Part shown: positions 1 to 5,820 of the stretch, in pieces
Numbering within the stretch: the first letter of the stretch is position 1
Layout of the letters: every line of letters begins with the position of its first letter
Virus record (IMG/VR): IMGVR_UViG_3300025093_000127
Span: 1-23,292 of that record
Reading direction: 5' to 3' (one strand)
DNA: 23,292 nt
Source of the DNA: a virus
Translations under genes and position numbers: made by a program
The notes under the pieces: generated by a model
Database searches by the model: none
Seen by the model: only the letters and a program-made list of their open reading frames with translations
What the model was told of the DNA's origin: nothing

Positions 1-1131
1 AGGTCCTTTTTTATGTTCATTTAATGTTTGCCAATAAGGAACAAAGTATCCTATTTTACCTCTATTCTCAAAAATATCATCAAATGTTACACAATTATAA
101 TCTTCAGGATTTCTAAAAATTGCTTCAGCATATAAAGCTGCTTTTCCTGAAACAAGCCCTCCTGTTCCTAAAGCCCATATTACAAGATTCTTTTTAGTTT
201 TTGAAGACTGTGTAGCTTCAATTGCTCCCCAAGCTTCCTTAATATTATACATAAAACCAATTTCATCTAATGCTACTAAGTTGGGCCTTGTTGCATTAGC
301 TGCTAAAGGATTATCTCTAAATGTTCTATGTCGTAATAAAGAACCTGTTTTAGATTCGTATTCTCGGTTAGGAGCCAAAGAGCCTGTATAGCTTACCATC
401 ATTGGAGATGGATAAAAATCATCACCTGCTCTATATGTTCCTTCTAAATGTTTAAAGGCTGCTTTACATTTTTTAATTAATGGCTCTGTATATTTAGTAT
501 CAATTGCTCCAATAATAGTATCAGATGCTATATAATCTTTAGCTTTTTTTCTTTCTAAATAGACATCATAATCAGTAGCGCCATCAAATAGAAAATTATG
601 ATTTACTAATCCTGATGTAGCATATGATTTACCTCCCCCACGAGATTGTACGCTCATTAAATGTTTTGCAGAATTTTTATATAAAGGTTTACCTAAATCT
701 TTTCCATGAATTTTTCTAAGGTAATCTCTAGCAGGAATATAGGTCATAGACTCTGATTCCTTTTTAGTTATCCTATTTAACTGTATGGATAATTCTTTTT
801 CAGGTCCATATTTTCTATCACAAGTAAATTCTTTATCATTAGTAAATCCTGAAAATCCTCTGCATTCCTCATAAATAAGAAAGAGTTCCCAATCTATATC
901 TCTTAACCACGGCAATCCTATAGCTTGTGCTACAGAAGTATCATCTTCAAATAATATTTTATGAAAGTTTATATAGTAGTATAAAGGACCAGGCATCCAT
1001 TTCCCTCCAACCCAACATCCTTCAACACATTTTCTTTTTTCTTGACCCCAAAATGTAATACGTTCATAATATTCCAAATCAGGATGATAATTAGGAATTT
1101 CTTTTAATAAAAAATTATTATTCTCGATCAT
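1..1131 (-). CDS. terL: Terminase large subunit, C-terminal part cut off by window start
   Basis: This reading frame is open from its ATG at 1131 to the window edge (377 codons, no stop). The product is the ATP-driven motor and nuclease that packages phage DNA into the prohead. A Walker A-like motif QSRGGGKS (Lys about residue 168) and a Walker B strand LVALDEIGF (Asp/Glu about 289-290) are visible, in the order and spacing expected of the ATPase half of TerL. The C-terminal RNase H-like nuclease domain would lie mostly outside the window. The ATG overlaps the stop of the upstream gene (ATGA arrangement), so the two are translationally coupled. It is the last gene seen of the leftward block. 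The family call is firm; the crAss-like assignment comes from context. Confidence 0.9.
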   Translation of the reverse strand, partial: MIENNNFLLKEIPNYHPDLEYYERITFWGQEKRKCVEGCWVGGKWMPGPLYYYINFHKILFEDDTSVAQAIGLPWLRDIDWELFLIYEECRGFSGFTNDKEFTCDRKYGPEKELSIQLNRITKKESESMTYIPARDYLRKIHGKDLGKPLYKNSAKHLMSVQSRGGGKSYATSGLVNHNFLFDGATDYDVYLERKKAKDYIASDTIIGAIDTKYTEPLIKKCKAAFKHLEGTYRAGDDFYPSPMMVSYTGSLAPNREYESKTGSLLRHRTFRDNPLAANATRPNLVALDEIGFMYNIKEAWGAIEATQSSKTKKNLVIWALGTGGLVSGKAALYAEAIFRNPEDYNCVTFDDIFENRGKIGYFVPYWQTLNEHKKGP

Positions 1132-1646
1132 ATTACGTCATCATCTGAAATAGATGTTATTTTATTGCCTTTCTTATGAGTTTTTTCCTCTTCGTAAGAT
1201 TCTTTAATTTTTTTATAATCATCGAACATTTTTGGCGTAAGGGCCAGCATCTTATCTATCTTAACTAATTCGTCTGTATCTTTTTCTTTAATTGCATTCT
1301 TATATAAGTCTTTAATAGCTATATCCCTAAAAGACATTATTTCGTCCCAATTATTTAAAGCTCTTTCTGCAGGACTTAAAGCTGTGGCTCTAAATTCTGT
1401 AATAACATTTTGAATTTTTTTCCAATTAAATTTATCGTTTTTTAAAAAAGACTTAGCTAAGATATTTCTTTTTTCAGGATTATTATAAAACTTAGAATCA
1501 GGATGTTCTGATAAATGAATAGCCCACATTATTTTAGAACTTTCTGATTTATCTTTTGTTTTATCTTTAGTATATAGTTCATTCATTCCTTCTGGAATGG
1601 TTAGTTCAGGGAACGATTTCCAAAAATTATTTGTGATATCTATCAT
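1128..1646 (-). CDS. Unknown 172-aa protein directly upstream of TerL; possible small-terminase partner
   Basis: I do not recognise the family. The protein is hydrophilic and mainly helical, with a charged, Lys/Glu-rich C-terminal third that looks coiled-coil-like (residues about 130-160) and an acidic end SISDDDVI. Its stop overlaps the start of the terminase gene and its own start overlaps the stop of the HU/IHF-like gene by a few bases, so the three are co-translated. Many tailed phages have the small terminase subunit at exactly this position, and a helical DNA-recognition protein of this size would fit. That role is inferred from position only; no clear helix-turn-helix is visible at the N-terminus. 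Confidence 0.7.
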   Translation of the reverse strand: MIDITNNFWKSFPELTIPEGMNELYTKDKTKDKSESSKIMWAIHLSEHPDSKFYNNPEKRNILAKSFLKNDKFNWKKIQNVITEFRATALSPAERALNNWDEIMSFRDIAIKDLYKNAIKEKDTDELVKIDKMLALTPKMFDDYKKIKESYEEEKTHKKGNKITSISDDDVI

Positions 1647-1912
1647 TTTTTAAAACTTTTTCCTTCCTTTTTCATAGTAATACACATATTAGCATGATTT
1701 ATATTTCTAATGTTAGGAATAAATTTTCCAAAATTATCAATATGAATAGCTTTAAATTTGTCTGCTATATACATATCTCCCTCTTTTTTATCCTGACTTG
1801 ATATAGTTTCAGTAATCTTAGTAGTAAGTAATCTCCAAATTTCTTCTGCTTGCTGTACGCTTATTCCGTGGGCTTTAGCTATATCTCTTAATATCTTATC
1901 TTGTTGGCTCAT
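1643..1912 (-). CDS. HU/IHF-like DNA-bending protein
   Basis: The 89-residue length matches the HU/IHF family. The N-terminal half is helical (DILRDIAKAHGISVQQAEEIWR region), and residues about 53-70 hold the pattern F-K-A-I-H-I-D-N-F-G-K-F-I-P, close to the family signature in which a beta strand leads to the conserved G-x-F before the DNA-binding arms. Such proteins bend DNA during packaging, replication or recombination. Crassvirales are known to encode IHF-like subunits near their structural genes, which fits this position two genes upstream of the large terminase. The C-terminal Lys-rich tail is short. The call rests on length and this motif; sequence divergence is high. Confidence 0.6.
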   Translation of the reverse strand: MSQQDKILRDIAKAHGISVQQAEEIWRLLTTKITETISSQDKKEGDMYIADKFKAIHIDNFGKFIPNIRNINHANMCITMKKEGKSFKK

Positions 1913-2451
1913 GAAATTAATATGTCTCCACCAAATTTATCTTCAATTATATTATCAGGACCATTAGCAGGAGGAGCCAATTTTTTAGACTCCTCCTGTT
2001 TTTTAGCTTGAGGTTTAGCTTTAGCTTTAGCTTTGCTTTTAGCTTTTGGTTTAGAAGACTTTGTAGCAGTATTAGATTTATTTATCAAATTAATTTCTAT
2101 TTTAAATCCTTCTTTATCAGGTTTAAATAATAGCCCACTATGAATTATATTTTCGTCATTTAAAATAGGCTCATTAAAAAAATTCTTTTTCTTTAATCTT
2201 GATATTATCCCATTAAATTGTTTTTCTTCAATATCCAACTCTTCTCTTATTTCTTTACGCATGTCAGTACTTAAAATAAATTTAGCTCTTTTGCCTGGAG
2301 GCAATGCTTCATATTCATGATTAAGTCTGACTAAATCTGCAAGCACCTCACGTTCCTGATTTGTTATGTTCAACATAAAATTCATAAACGCAAGGATTTG
2401 CCTGTAGATTTTGCTGTCATTCGTTGGTAATGTGATAATCTTTTTTTCCAT
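1909..2451 (-). CDS. Probable winged-helix DNA-binding protein with Lys/Ala-rich tail
   Basis: Residues about 30-110 read as a helical winged-helix domain: a helix beginning LTNQEREVLADLV-like, then a segment DMRKEIREELDIEEKQFNGIISRLKKKNFF, which has the shape of a recognition helix followed by a wing, and then strands to about residue 128. Residues about 130-155 are a low-complexity tract of repeated Ala-Lys and Ser-Lys units (a run of TTTAGC-like triplets in the DNA), typical of a flexible basic linker. The gene starts at the base where the next upstream gene stops. It may bind DNA as a regulator or replication factor; no specific role can be assigned. Confidence 0.65.
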   Translation of the reverse strand: MEKKIITLPTNDSKIYRQILAFMNFMLNITNQEREVLADLVRLNHEYEALPPGKRAKFILSTDMRKEIREELDIEEKQFNGIISRLKKKNFFNEPILNDENIIHSGLLFKPDKEGFKIEINLINKSNTATKSSKPKAKSKAKAKAKPQAKKQEESKKLAPPANGPDNIIEDKFGGDILIS

Positions 2452-2819
2452 TATTCTTTAATAACTTCTTTTGCTTTTTCTTGCAATTGTGGATCAGTAT
2501 TCAAAGTCTTCCCCAATTCATTCCAAGTTATTAAAGCTGTTTCCATTCCTGATGAAAGTACTGACATTAATACATTATATTCCATATTATATTTATCAAT
2601 ATTATCAGGTCTTTTAAATCTTAATGTTTGAAGTGTTCTTTCTCTATGTCCTAATTCAGCAACATATATAGAAAATGTCCAACCTTTAAATTCTTTTTCT
2701 TCTACTGGTTCACTCTTATATTTATAAGTAGCATTAATTCCTTGTTCTTGATTTCTAGAATTAATACCTGCAAATATAATAGCTACTGCTGCTTTTAATA
2801 TTTCTACTTTATTCTTCAT
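2451..2819 (-). CDS. Unknown 122-aa protein
   Basis: I do not recognise this protein. It starts with a hydrophobic helix (KVEILKAAVAIIFAGINS, residues about 4-20), then has alternating strands (GWTFSIYVAEL, RTLQTLRFKR) and a final helical part. The start helix is amphipathic rather than a clear membrane segment. It overlaps the upstream 61-residue gene by 11 bases and abuts the downstream winged-helix gene, so it belongs to the leftward operon. Its position in a packaging and structural block suggests a virion or DNA-handling role, which is only inferred. Confidence 0.7.
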   Translation of the reverse strand: MKNKVEILKAAVAIIFAGINSRNQEQGINATYKYKSEPVEEKEFKGWTFSIYVAELGHRERTLQTLRFKRPDNIDKYNMEYNVLMSVLSSGMETALITWNELGKTLNTDPQLQEKAKEVIKE

Positions 2820-2994
2820 GAGTAATTATTATTTTTAAAATAAAAGAAGAAGAAGTAGTAGAGGCACAATATTCAATTTTAATATCACTTTTTATTTCTA
2901 AACAAAATGGTTCTATTCTCTCTATTAGCTCTTCTTCTTTTTTAAATAAAAGTTCTATGTCATCTCCTTTATATGTATACTCAATTTCGGGCAT
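2809..2994 (-). CDS. Unknown 61-aa protein
   Basis: A short acidic protein (MPEIEYTYKG start) with a central Glu-rich helix (LLFKKEEELIERIEPF) and a C-terminal strand rich in Ser/Thr and Ile. It overlaps the genes on both sides by about 11-14 bases in different frames, the usual packing of this operon, and this supports it being real. It could be a companion of the adjacent 88-residue protein, since both have a Glu/Lys-rich helix followed by a beta segment. No function is recognisable. Confidence 0.6.
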   Translation of the reverse strand: MPEIEYTYKGDDIELLFKKEEELIERIEPFCLEIKSDIKIEYCASTTSSSFILKIIITHEE

Positions 2995-3247
2995 CTACAA
3001 TAAATACTTGTGAAGTATTTCCATGCTCTGTCAAAGTTAATTGTGCTTTTAGCTCACATCCATATTTTTCTAATAGAACTCGAAGCTCTTCTCCACATCT
3101 TCTTTTAGCTTCAATTCTCATTTCTTTAAATTGTTCTTCAGTTAATGGGGGTTGCTCCTCTATCTTTGGTTGAGGCATTTCTTCTACTGGTGCTTTTTCT
3201 CCTTTTTTCTCAGTAGCCTTTGCTTTTACTTTTGTTTTTGTTGCCAT
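2981..3247 (-). CDS. Unknown 88-aa protein with basic N-terminal tail
   Basis: The first 20 residues are almost all Lys, Ala, Thr and Glu (MATKTKVKAKATEKKGEKAP), a disordered basic tail. This is followed by a Pro/Glu-rich linker (about 22-36), a helix LTEEQFKEMRIEAKRRCGEELRVLLEKYGC (35-65) and a strand pair to the end. The basic tail suggests nucleic-acid contact. Its 3' end overlaps the 61-residue gene by 14 bases. I cannot name a family. Confidence 0.65.
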   Translation of the reverse strand: MATKTKVKAKATEKKGEKAPVEEMPQPKIEEQPPLTEEQFKEMRIEAKRRCGEELRVLLEKYGCELKAQLTLTEHGNTSQVFIVDARN

Positions 3248-3260
3248 TTTTATTATTTAT

Positions 3261-3563
3261 TTATGTTGAAAAAATTTTCATATTTAATCTATACCTTCCT
3301 CTTACATCTGTAGGAATAATAAATCCTCTTTTCTTAAGAGAAGCTATGTGTGTATCTAATGTTGGAGGAGCTATTCCTAATTTACTCATAATATATTTTT
3401 TATGTACTTTATCTGCGTACCACATGTAATGCTCCATATCTGCTTGTCTTAGTATATAAAACAATACTTTAAATGGTGCATCTTTAGATTTTAATAATAT
3501 CGAATCATTAGTATCTAAATAAACTGTAATCATTACTTTTTTCTTTTTTGCTCTCCTTCTCAT
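3261..3563 (-). CDS. RepL-like winged-helix protein, first gene of the leftward block
   Basis: The 100-residue product begins with a very basic stretch (MRRRAKKKKVM). It then shows the layout of RepL-type plasmid/phage replication initiators: a helix AFKVLFYILRQADMEHYMWYADKV-like, a turn and recognition helix (KYIMSKLGIAPPTLDTHIASLKKRGFII, residues about 60-88) and a wing ending RYRLNMKIF, close to the G-x-Y-x-L-N-P end seen in RepL proteins. Crassvirales carry RepL-like genes. It is the promoter-proximal gene of the leftward operon and sits directly beside the GATAGT repeat cluster and promoter, so it may bind those sites as an initiator or autoregulator. Family: fair; target: inferred. Confidence 0.65.
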   Translation of the reverse strand: MRRRAKKKKVMITVYLDTNDSILLKSKDAPFKVLFYILRQADMEHYMWYADKVHKKYIMSKLGIAPPTLDTHIASLKKRGFIIPTDVRGRYRLNMKIFST

Positions 3564-3592
3564 TACAAATATAAGGGTTTCTATTTAAAATA

Positions 3593-3799
3593 GATAGTAC
3601 AAAGATAAAAAAGTTATTTTACTATCCAAAACAAATAGTAAGTATAGTATTTAAATATTGTGCATAACTTGTTAATAAATAAGTGTTAAAAAATTTGCGG
3701 CTAAAATAGACTATCACTGTAGTAATAGTCCCACCATTACTAGAATGATAGTGTGTACTATTGTTTAAATGATAGTAGTGGCCACAAGCATTTGATAGT
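3593..3799. repeat. Cluster of GATAGT repeats: candidate operators or iterons
   Basis: GATAGT occurs on plus at 3593-3598, 3747-3752, 3771-3776 and 3794-3799, and inverted (ACTATC) at 3621-3626 and 3710-3715. The last three direct copies begin 24 and 23 bases apart, about two helical turns, and each is preceded by T (TGATAGT). The 8-base palindrome GTGGCCAC (3778-3785) lies between the last two. Two copies overlap the leftward promoter. The arrangement fits either a repressor operator array or initiator iterons. No gene lies in 3564-3891, and the rest of that stretch (3800-3871) shows nothing clear. Confidence 0.6.
3600..3630 (-). promoter_or_regulatory. Bacteroidota-type promoter of the leftward operon
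   Basis: On the minus strand TTTG (3630-3627) is followed by 19 bases and then TATCTTTG (3607-3600). This is an exact match to the -33 TTTG / -7 TAnnTTTG promoter used by the primary sigma factor of Bacteroidetes, at its usual spacing. It lies about 37 bases upstream of the ATG at 3563. One GATAGT copy sits in the spacer (written ACTATC on plus at 3621-3626) and another just downstream of the -7 box (3593-3598), so a protein bound to these sites would block the promoter. Confidence 0.75.
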
Positions 3800-3871
3800 A
3801 AAAAAAAGCTAACTTACTGTAACTCAATATAATATCCCAAAATTAGGTGGTACAAACTAACTATAAGGTAA

Positions 3872-3886
3872 AAACCTTCTAGGTTT
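3872..3886 (-). terminator. Short hairpin after the 57-aa leftward gene
   Basis: On the minus strand AAACCT, loop AGA, AGGTTT is followed by TTACC. The stem is six base pairs, mostly A-T, about five bases after the stop of the gene at 3892-4065. It would act as a weak intrinsic terminator and separate that gene from the RepL-like operon further left. Confidence 0.35.
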
Positions 3887-3891
3887 GGCTT

Positions 3892-4065
3892 TTACATAAC
3901 TATTATCTCTTGTGCTTTTTCTTCAAGAATAAAACATCTGCATTCAGTAACATCTCCCTGGGAATCATAACATACAGATACCACTAAATCATCTACTGAA
4001 TTATCTGAAAAGATCATAATATCTTGCCCCTCTATATATCCTAATTTTTCTAAAAAGCTTTCCAT
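3892..4065 (-). CDS. Unknown 57-aa acidic protein
   Basis: An open frame on minus from ATG at 4065 to TAA at 3892, starting MESFLEKLGYIEGQDIMIF and containing two Cys close together (ECRCFILEE, residues about 41-49). It is acidic, with an alternating strand and turn pattern. It is the only gene between the two main blocks, has its own -7-like TATCTTTA just upstream (minus, about 4080-4073) and a short terminator after it, so it looks like a separately transcribed small regulator. Such a gene in a divergent control region is often a repressor or anti-repressor, but no DNA-binding motif is visible. It was found by translating the gap by eye. Confidence 0.5.
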   Translation of the reverse strand: MESFLEKLGYIEGQDIMIFSDNSVDDLVVSVCYDSQGDVTECRCFILEEKAQEIIVM

Positions 4066-4079
4066 CTTATAAAGATACT

Positions 4080-4108
4080 ATACCTTTTATTATTTTTAGT
4101 AAAGGTAT
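4080..4108. other. Inverted repeat upstream of the 57-aa gene
   Basis: ATACCTTT (4080-4087) pairs with AAAGGTAT (4101-4108) across a 13-base A/T loop. It lies directly upstream of the leftward gene starting at 4065 and could be an operator or a transcription stop for anything coming from the right. A run of eight C (4142-4149) follows about 35 bases on and is unusual in DNA this AT-rich. Confidence 0.4.
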
Positions 4109-4191
4109 ATAGATTTTATATTTTTCAATTTCTAAAATATACCCCCCCCTTTTTATTTTATATTTTAAAAAATTCTTTGCGTTTAAGCATG

Positions 4192-4270
4192 TGTGGACCA
4201 CCACAGTCAACGACCCTTCCTATTATTTGCCTGGGCAACTCAGCCCCTTGGCATTTAAAATTTAAACATT
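4192..4270 (+). promoter_or_regulatory. GC-rich structured leader of the 82-aa gene
   Basis: Base composition changes abruptly at about 4180. TGTGG (4192-4196) pairs with CCACA (4201-4205) over ACCA, and GCC..GGGC (4229-4236) pairs with GCCC..GGC (4243-4252), both just ahead of the A/T leader and ATG at 4271. These would form two compact hairpins in the mRNA leader. They may protect or control the transcript; no known riboswitch was recognised. Confidence 0.4.
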
Positions 4271-4519
4271 ATGGCAACAGCTAAATTTCATTCGTTGCGT
4301 GGCGAGAAGTCCGCGCTCATCCTCGTTAAGCGCAATGCGCTAATGTTCTCATCCGTACCTGTGTACGTACCACGCACAGGCTTGCCCAAGGGCATTAAGG
4401 AAGGCGAAGAGTTCCCCATCGAAGATGGCTACGTTCTCATTGACATCGTCGACCACGAGACAGGCGAAGTACGCACTACCAGTGACGGTACGCCACTCAA
4501 ACAACTGTCCTACTCGTAG
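4271..4519 (+). CDS. Unknown 82-aa protein with atypical, higher-GC coding sequence
   Basis: The product is a small beta-rich protein: VKRNALMFSSVPVYVPRTGLP (residues about 18-38), then GEEFPIEDGYVLIDIVDHETGEVRTTSDG (45-73). No membrane segment or signal is present. I do not know the family; a small nucleic-acid-binding beta barrel is possible but unproven. The gene uses CTC, CGC, GCG and GAG codons and is close to half G+C, while all its neighbours are strongly A/T. That points either to recent transfer from another genome or to selection for strong expression. It is the first gene of the rightward block and is followed by a 16-bp hairpin, so it is probably transcribed early and alone. Confidence 0.8.
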   Translation: MATAKFHSLRGEKSALILVKRNALMFSSVPVYVPRTGLPKGIKEGEEFPIEDGYVLIDIVDHETGEVRTTSDGTPLKQLSYS

Positions 4520-4540
4520 GACTTTTGTTTTCGTGCTCTG

Positions 4541-4579
4541 TAACAGATACTCTTTTATTATTAAAAGGAGTATCTGTTA
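4541..4579 (+). terminator. Long hairpin after the 82-aa gene
   Basis: AACAGATACTCTTTTA (4542-4557) pairs with 4562-4578 through a TTAT loop, giving 16 bp with one bulged G, extendable by one T-A pair at the base. It starts 22 bases after the stop. There is no U-run on the plus strand after it, so it may be a processing or stability hairpin rather than an intrinsic terminator. Confidence 0.5.
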
Positions 4580-4651
4580 ATACACTCATTACTAATTATT
4601 AGTAATTGTATAGGAATAGCGTTTAATATCAACTCATAATTCCCAAATGTT

Positions 4652-4729
4652 ATGAAAAATTCTGATATTTATGTGGTTACGAACGGATGTTTCACACCAC
4701 AAGATTGGACTGTAAACGAGAATGCGTAA
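4652..4729 (+). CDS. Possible 25-aa peptide within a structured transcript
   Basis: ATG at 4652 opens a 25-codon frame (MKNSDIYVVTNGCFTPQDW start) ending TAA at 4729. The same bases form two hairpins (TGTGGT 4672-4677 with ACCACA 4696-4701; TGGACT 4706-4711 with AGTCCA 4729-4734), and a 14-bp hairpin follows. It could be a leader peptide, or the frame may be accidental inside a non-coding RNA. No homology is apparent. Confidence 0.25.
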   Translation: MKNSDIYVVTNGCFTPQDWTVNENA

Positions 4730-4736
4730 GTCCAGA

Positions 4737-4768
4737 AAAGCTATAATATTGAAAAATATTATAGCTTT
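4737..4768 (+). terminator. 14-bp hairpin with GAAA loop
   Basis: AAAGCTATAATATT (4737-4750) pairs perfectly with 4755-4768 across a GAAA tetraloop and is followed by ATTTACTATTTT. It is a likely transcript end for the small element at 4650-4735, although the T-run is interrupted. Confidence 0.55.
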
Positions 4769-4815
4769 ATTTACTATTTTGGATAACAAGCTATAGTTAG
4801 CGAGTCAGCTATAGT

Positions 4816-4915
4816 GTAAGTAGAATGATGCAGAAATTACATCACTAAGGTATGGGAGACAGCAACCCTTAAATGTAATCCATGTGATTAGTAATAGTTA
4901 TCATTCGTGACTTAC
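4816..4915 (+). ncRNA. Structured RNA element with nested stems and a possible pseudoknot
   Basis: GTAAGT (4816-4821) pairs with ACTTAC (4910-4915), then AATGAT (4824-4829) with ATCATT (4900-4905), then ATTACAT (4836-4842) with ATGTAAT (4873-4879), with GGG (4854-4856) facing CCC (4866-4868) in the middle. In addition ATCAC (4841-4845) can pair with GTGAT (4884-4888), which would cross the inner stem and make a pseudoknot or a switch. No open frame covers it. The family is unknown; it could be a free RNA or a leader for downstream genes. Confidence 0.5.
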
Positions 4916-4929
4916 CCTAAATAGTTATT

Positions 4930-4956
4930 AAACTCTCATCCAACTTGTGAGAGTTT
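4930..4956 (+). terminator. 9-bp hairpin between two RNA elements
   Basis: AAACTCTCA (4930-4938) pairs with TGAGAGTTT (4948-4956), then ATTA. It separates the nested RNA at 4816-4915 from the closed-stem RNA that begins at 4960. Confidence 0.55.
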
Positions 4957-4959
4957 ATT

Positions 4960-5060
4960 AAAAGATTAGGAGGTCGATAGGTGAAAGTCCTATACCTTGG
5001 ATACCGCTTCATTATAAGCATAGACTCCGAGTGGAGAAGAAAGTTCTCGCCTAATCTTTT
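4960..5060 (+). ncRNA. 101-nt closed-stem structured RNA
   Basis: The ends AAAAGATTAGG (4960-4970) and CCTAATCTTTT (5050-5060) are perfectly complementary over 11 bp. Inside lie AGGT-CG-ATAGG (4971-4981), closing a 7-base TGAAAGT loop with CCTAT-ACCT (4989-4997); GCTT (5006-5009) with AAGC (5016-5019); and two alternative pairings, CTCC/GGAG (5025-5036) or GAGAA/TTCTC (5034-5048). The T-rich 3' strand can also act as a terminator tail. No long open frame is present. It is the clearest example of a layout repeated several times in this region. Confidence 0.6.
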
Positions 5061-5082
5061 ATTTTAATCCTTTAAACTTAAA
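5061..5082 (+). repeat. Conserved gene leader, copy 1 of the exact 22-base repeat
   Basis: These 22 bases (ATTTTAATCC then TTTAAACTTAAA) recur exactly at 7393-7414. Looser versions (CCTTAAA-x-TTAAATATT before ATG) precede the genes at 6856, 8267, 8795, 8964 and 9303, and a version precedes the short frame at 7077. The A/T-rich leader probably sets translation starts in place of a Shine-Dalgarno site. Confidence 0.65.
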
Positions 5083-5092
5083 ATCCACAACC

Positions 5093-5383
5093 ATGAATAT
5101 ATCAATAATTAATCAAAAACCATTTTGTCTATATAAAGGCAAAGAAGTAGGAATAGCAACAGGATATTTTGCAGGTGATAAATTTGCAGAAACAGATGGA
5201 GATGAATTCATTACAGAAGTATCAGGAAGAAGCTTTGGATGGACAGACAACCAAGGCATTGGATACAAAAGTGATAAATCTGCATTTACCAGACCTTCTG
5301 TTGATCGTATCATAGAAGAATTGATGAACTATCCATCTTTGATGAAGGTTGCCTCTGATCTTGGTCTAATTAAAACTAAATAA
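5093..5383 (+). CDS. Unknown 96-aa protein
   Basis: The family is not recognised. The N-terminal half is beta-rich with many Gly and aromatic residues (KPFCLYKGKEVGIATGYFAGDKF; FGWTDNQGIGY), and the C-terminal third is helical (PSVDRIIEELMNYPSLMKVASDLGLIK, residues about 67-93). It has no signal peptide or membrane segment. The ATG is preceded by the shared leader repeat, and the gene follows a closed-stem RNA. The next gene starts five bases after its stop, so the two are co-transcribed. Confidence 0.7.
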   Translation: MNISIINQKPFCLYKGKEVGIATGYFAGDKFAETDGDEFITEVSGRSFGWTDNQGIGYKSDKSAFTRPSVDRIIEELMNYPSLMKVASDLGLIKTK

Positions 5384-5387
5384 TACT

Positions 5388-5639
5388 ATGTCATTTATTG
5401 TCTTTAACACTCTAAAAAAAGCAAAACATTATCTTAAGTATTTAGAATCTTTACCATTAACTGATGATGATTTGTTTCACGGTACTACTAAAGAATATAG
5501 CATCAAAAATAATTTAATTATTTTAACAGAAACTTCTGATGCTTATTGTTCTAGCTCTGATCCTAGTACAGGATATATTTGCTGTTCAGGCAATTATGTA
5601 ACTTATAAAATAGTCATAGGAAGAATAAAATCTTCCTAA
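5388..5639 (+). CDS. Unknown 83-aa Cys-containing protein
   Basis: Begins MSFIVFNTLKKAKHYLKYLESLPL, helical and basic, followed by a Ser/Cys-rich segment (DAYCSSSDPSTGYICCSGNYV, residues about 52-72) holding three Cys, which could be a metal or disulfide site. No family is recognised. Its stop codon TAA lies inside the first strand of the cloverleaf-like RNA at 5637-5707, so the end of this mRNA and the RNA element share bases. Confidence 0.65.
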   Translation: MSFIVFNTLKKAKHYLKYLESLPLTDDDLFHGTTKEYSIKNNLIILTETSDAYCSSSDPSTGYICCSGNYVTYKIVIGRIKSS

Positions 5640-5707
5640 AAGACTCAGTTCTCAGAACTGTTTCGCCCAAGAGAGCGATGTCCCAAAAGAGGACTAAATC
5701 TCTTTTA
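5637..5707 (+). ncRNA. 71-nt cloverleaf-like structured RNA
   Basis: TAAAAGA (5637-5643) pairs with TCTTTTA (5701-5707), enclosing three hairpins in a row: CAGTTC/GAACTG with loop TCA (5646-5660), TCGC/GCGA with an 8-base loop (5663-5678) and GTCC/GGAC with a 7-base loop (5680-5694). This has the outline of a tRNA cloverleaf but lacks a T-loop and an anticodon stem of normal length. A second AAAAGA (5685-5690) can take over the same TCTTTT, making a shorter alternative hairpin, so the element might switch between two folds. Confidence 0.5.
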
Positions 5708-5715
5708 CAATTATT

Positions 5716-5796
5716 AAGACAGGTATGGTTTTCAGTTTGATATCACATTATGTGATGTCAGAATCCTACTAACACATCTAGCGGACCTGTCTTTTT
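5716..5796 (+). ncRNA. Closed-stem structured RNA ending in a T-run
   Basis: AAGACAGGT (5716-5724) pairs with ACCTGTCTT (5785-5793), followed by TTT. Inside is a 10-bp hairpin TGATATCACA/TGTGATGTCA with a TTA loop (5738-5760) and a weaker CTA/TAG stem with a 7-base loop (about 5768-5781). The outer stem plus T-run would double as an intrinsic terminator, defining an RNA of about 80 nt. It lies 25 bases before the next gene. Confidence 0.55.
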
Positions 5797-5820
5797 ATTA
5801 ACTCTTTAAATAAAGAAATT

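Noticed and set aside
2973-3429. Two plus-strand frames of 66 and 69 codons
   Set aside because: They lie antisense to the tightly packed leftward genes (2981-3563), have low-complexity Leu/Phe/Ser content and no leader.
3593-3799. CRISPR array
   Set aside because: Repeats are six or seven bases and spacing is short; this is an operator or iteron pattern.
5113-5313. Minus-strand frame of 66 codons
   Set aside because: Antisense shadow of the 96-aa gene; no leader or partner genes on that strand.
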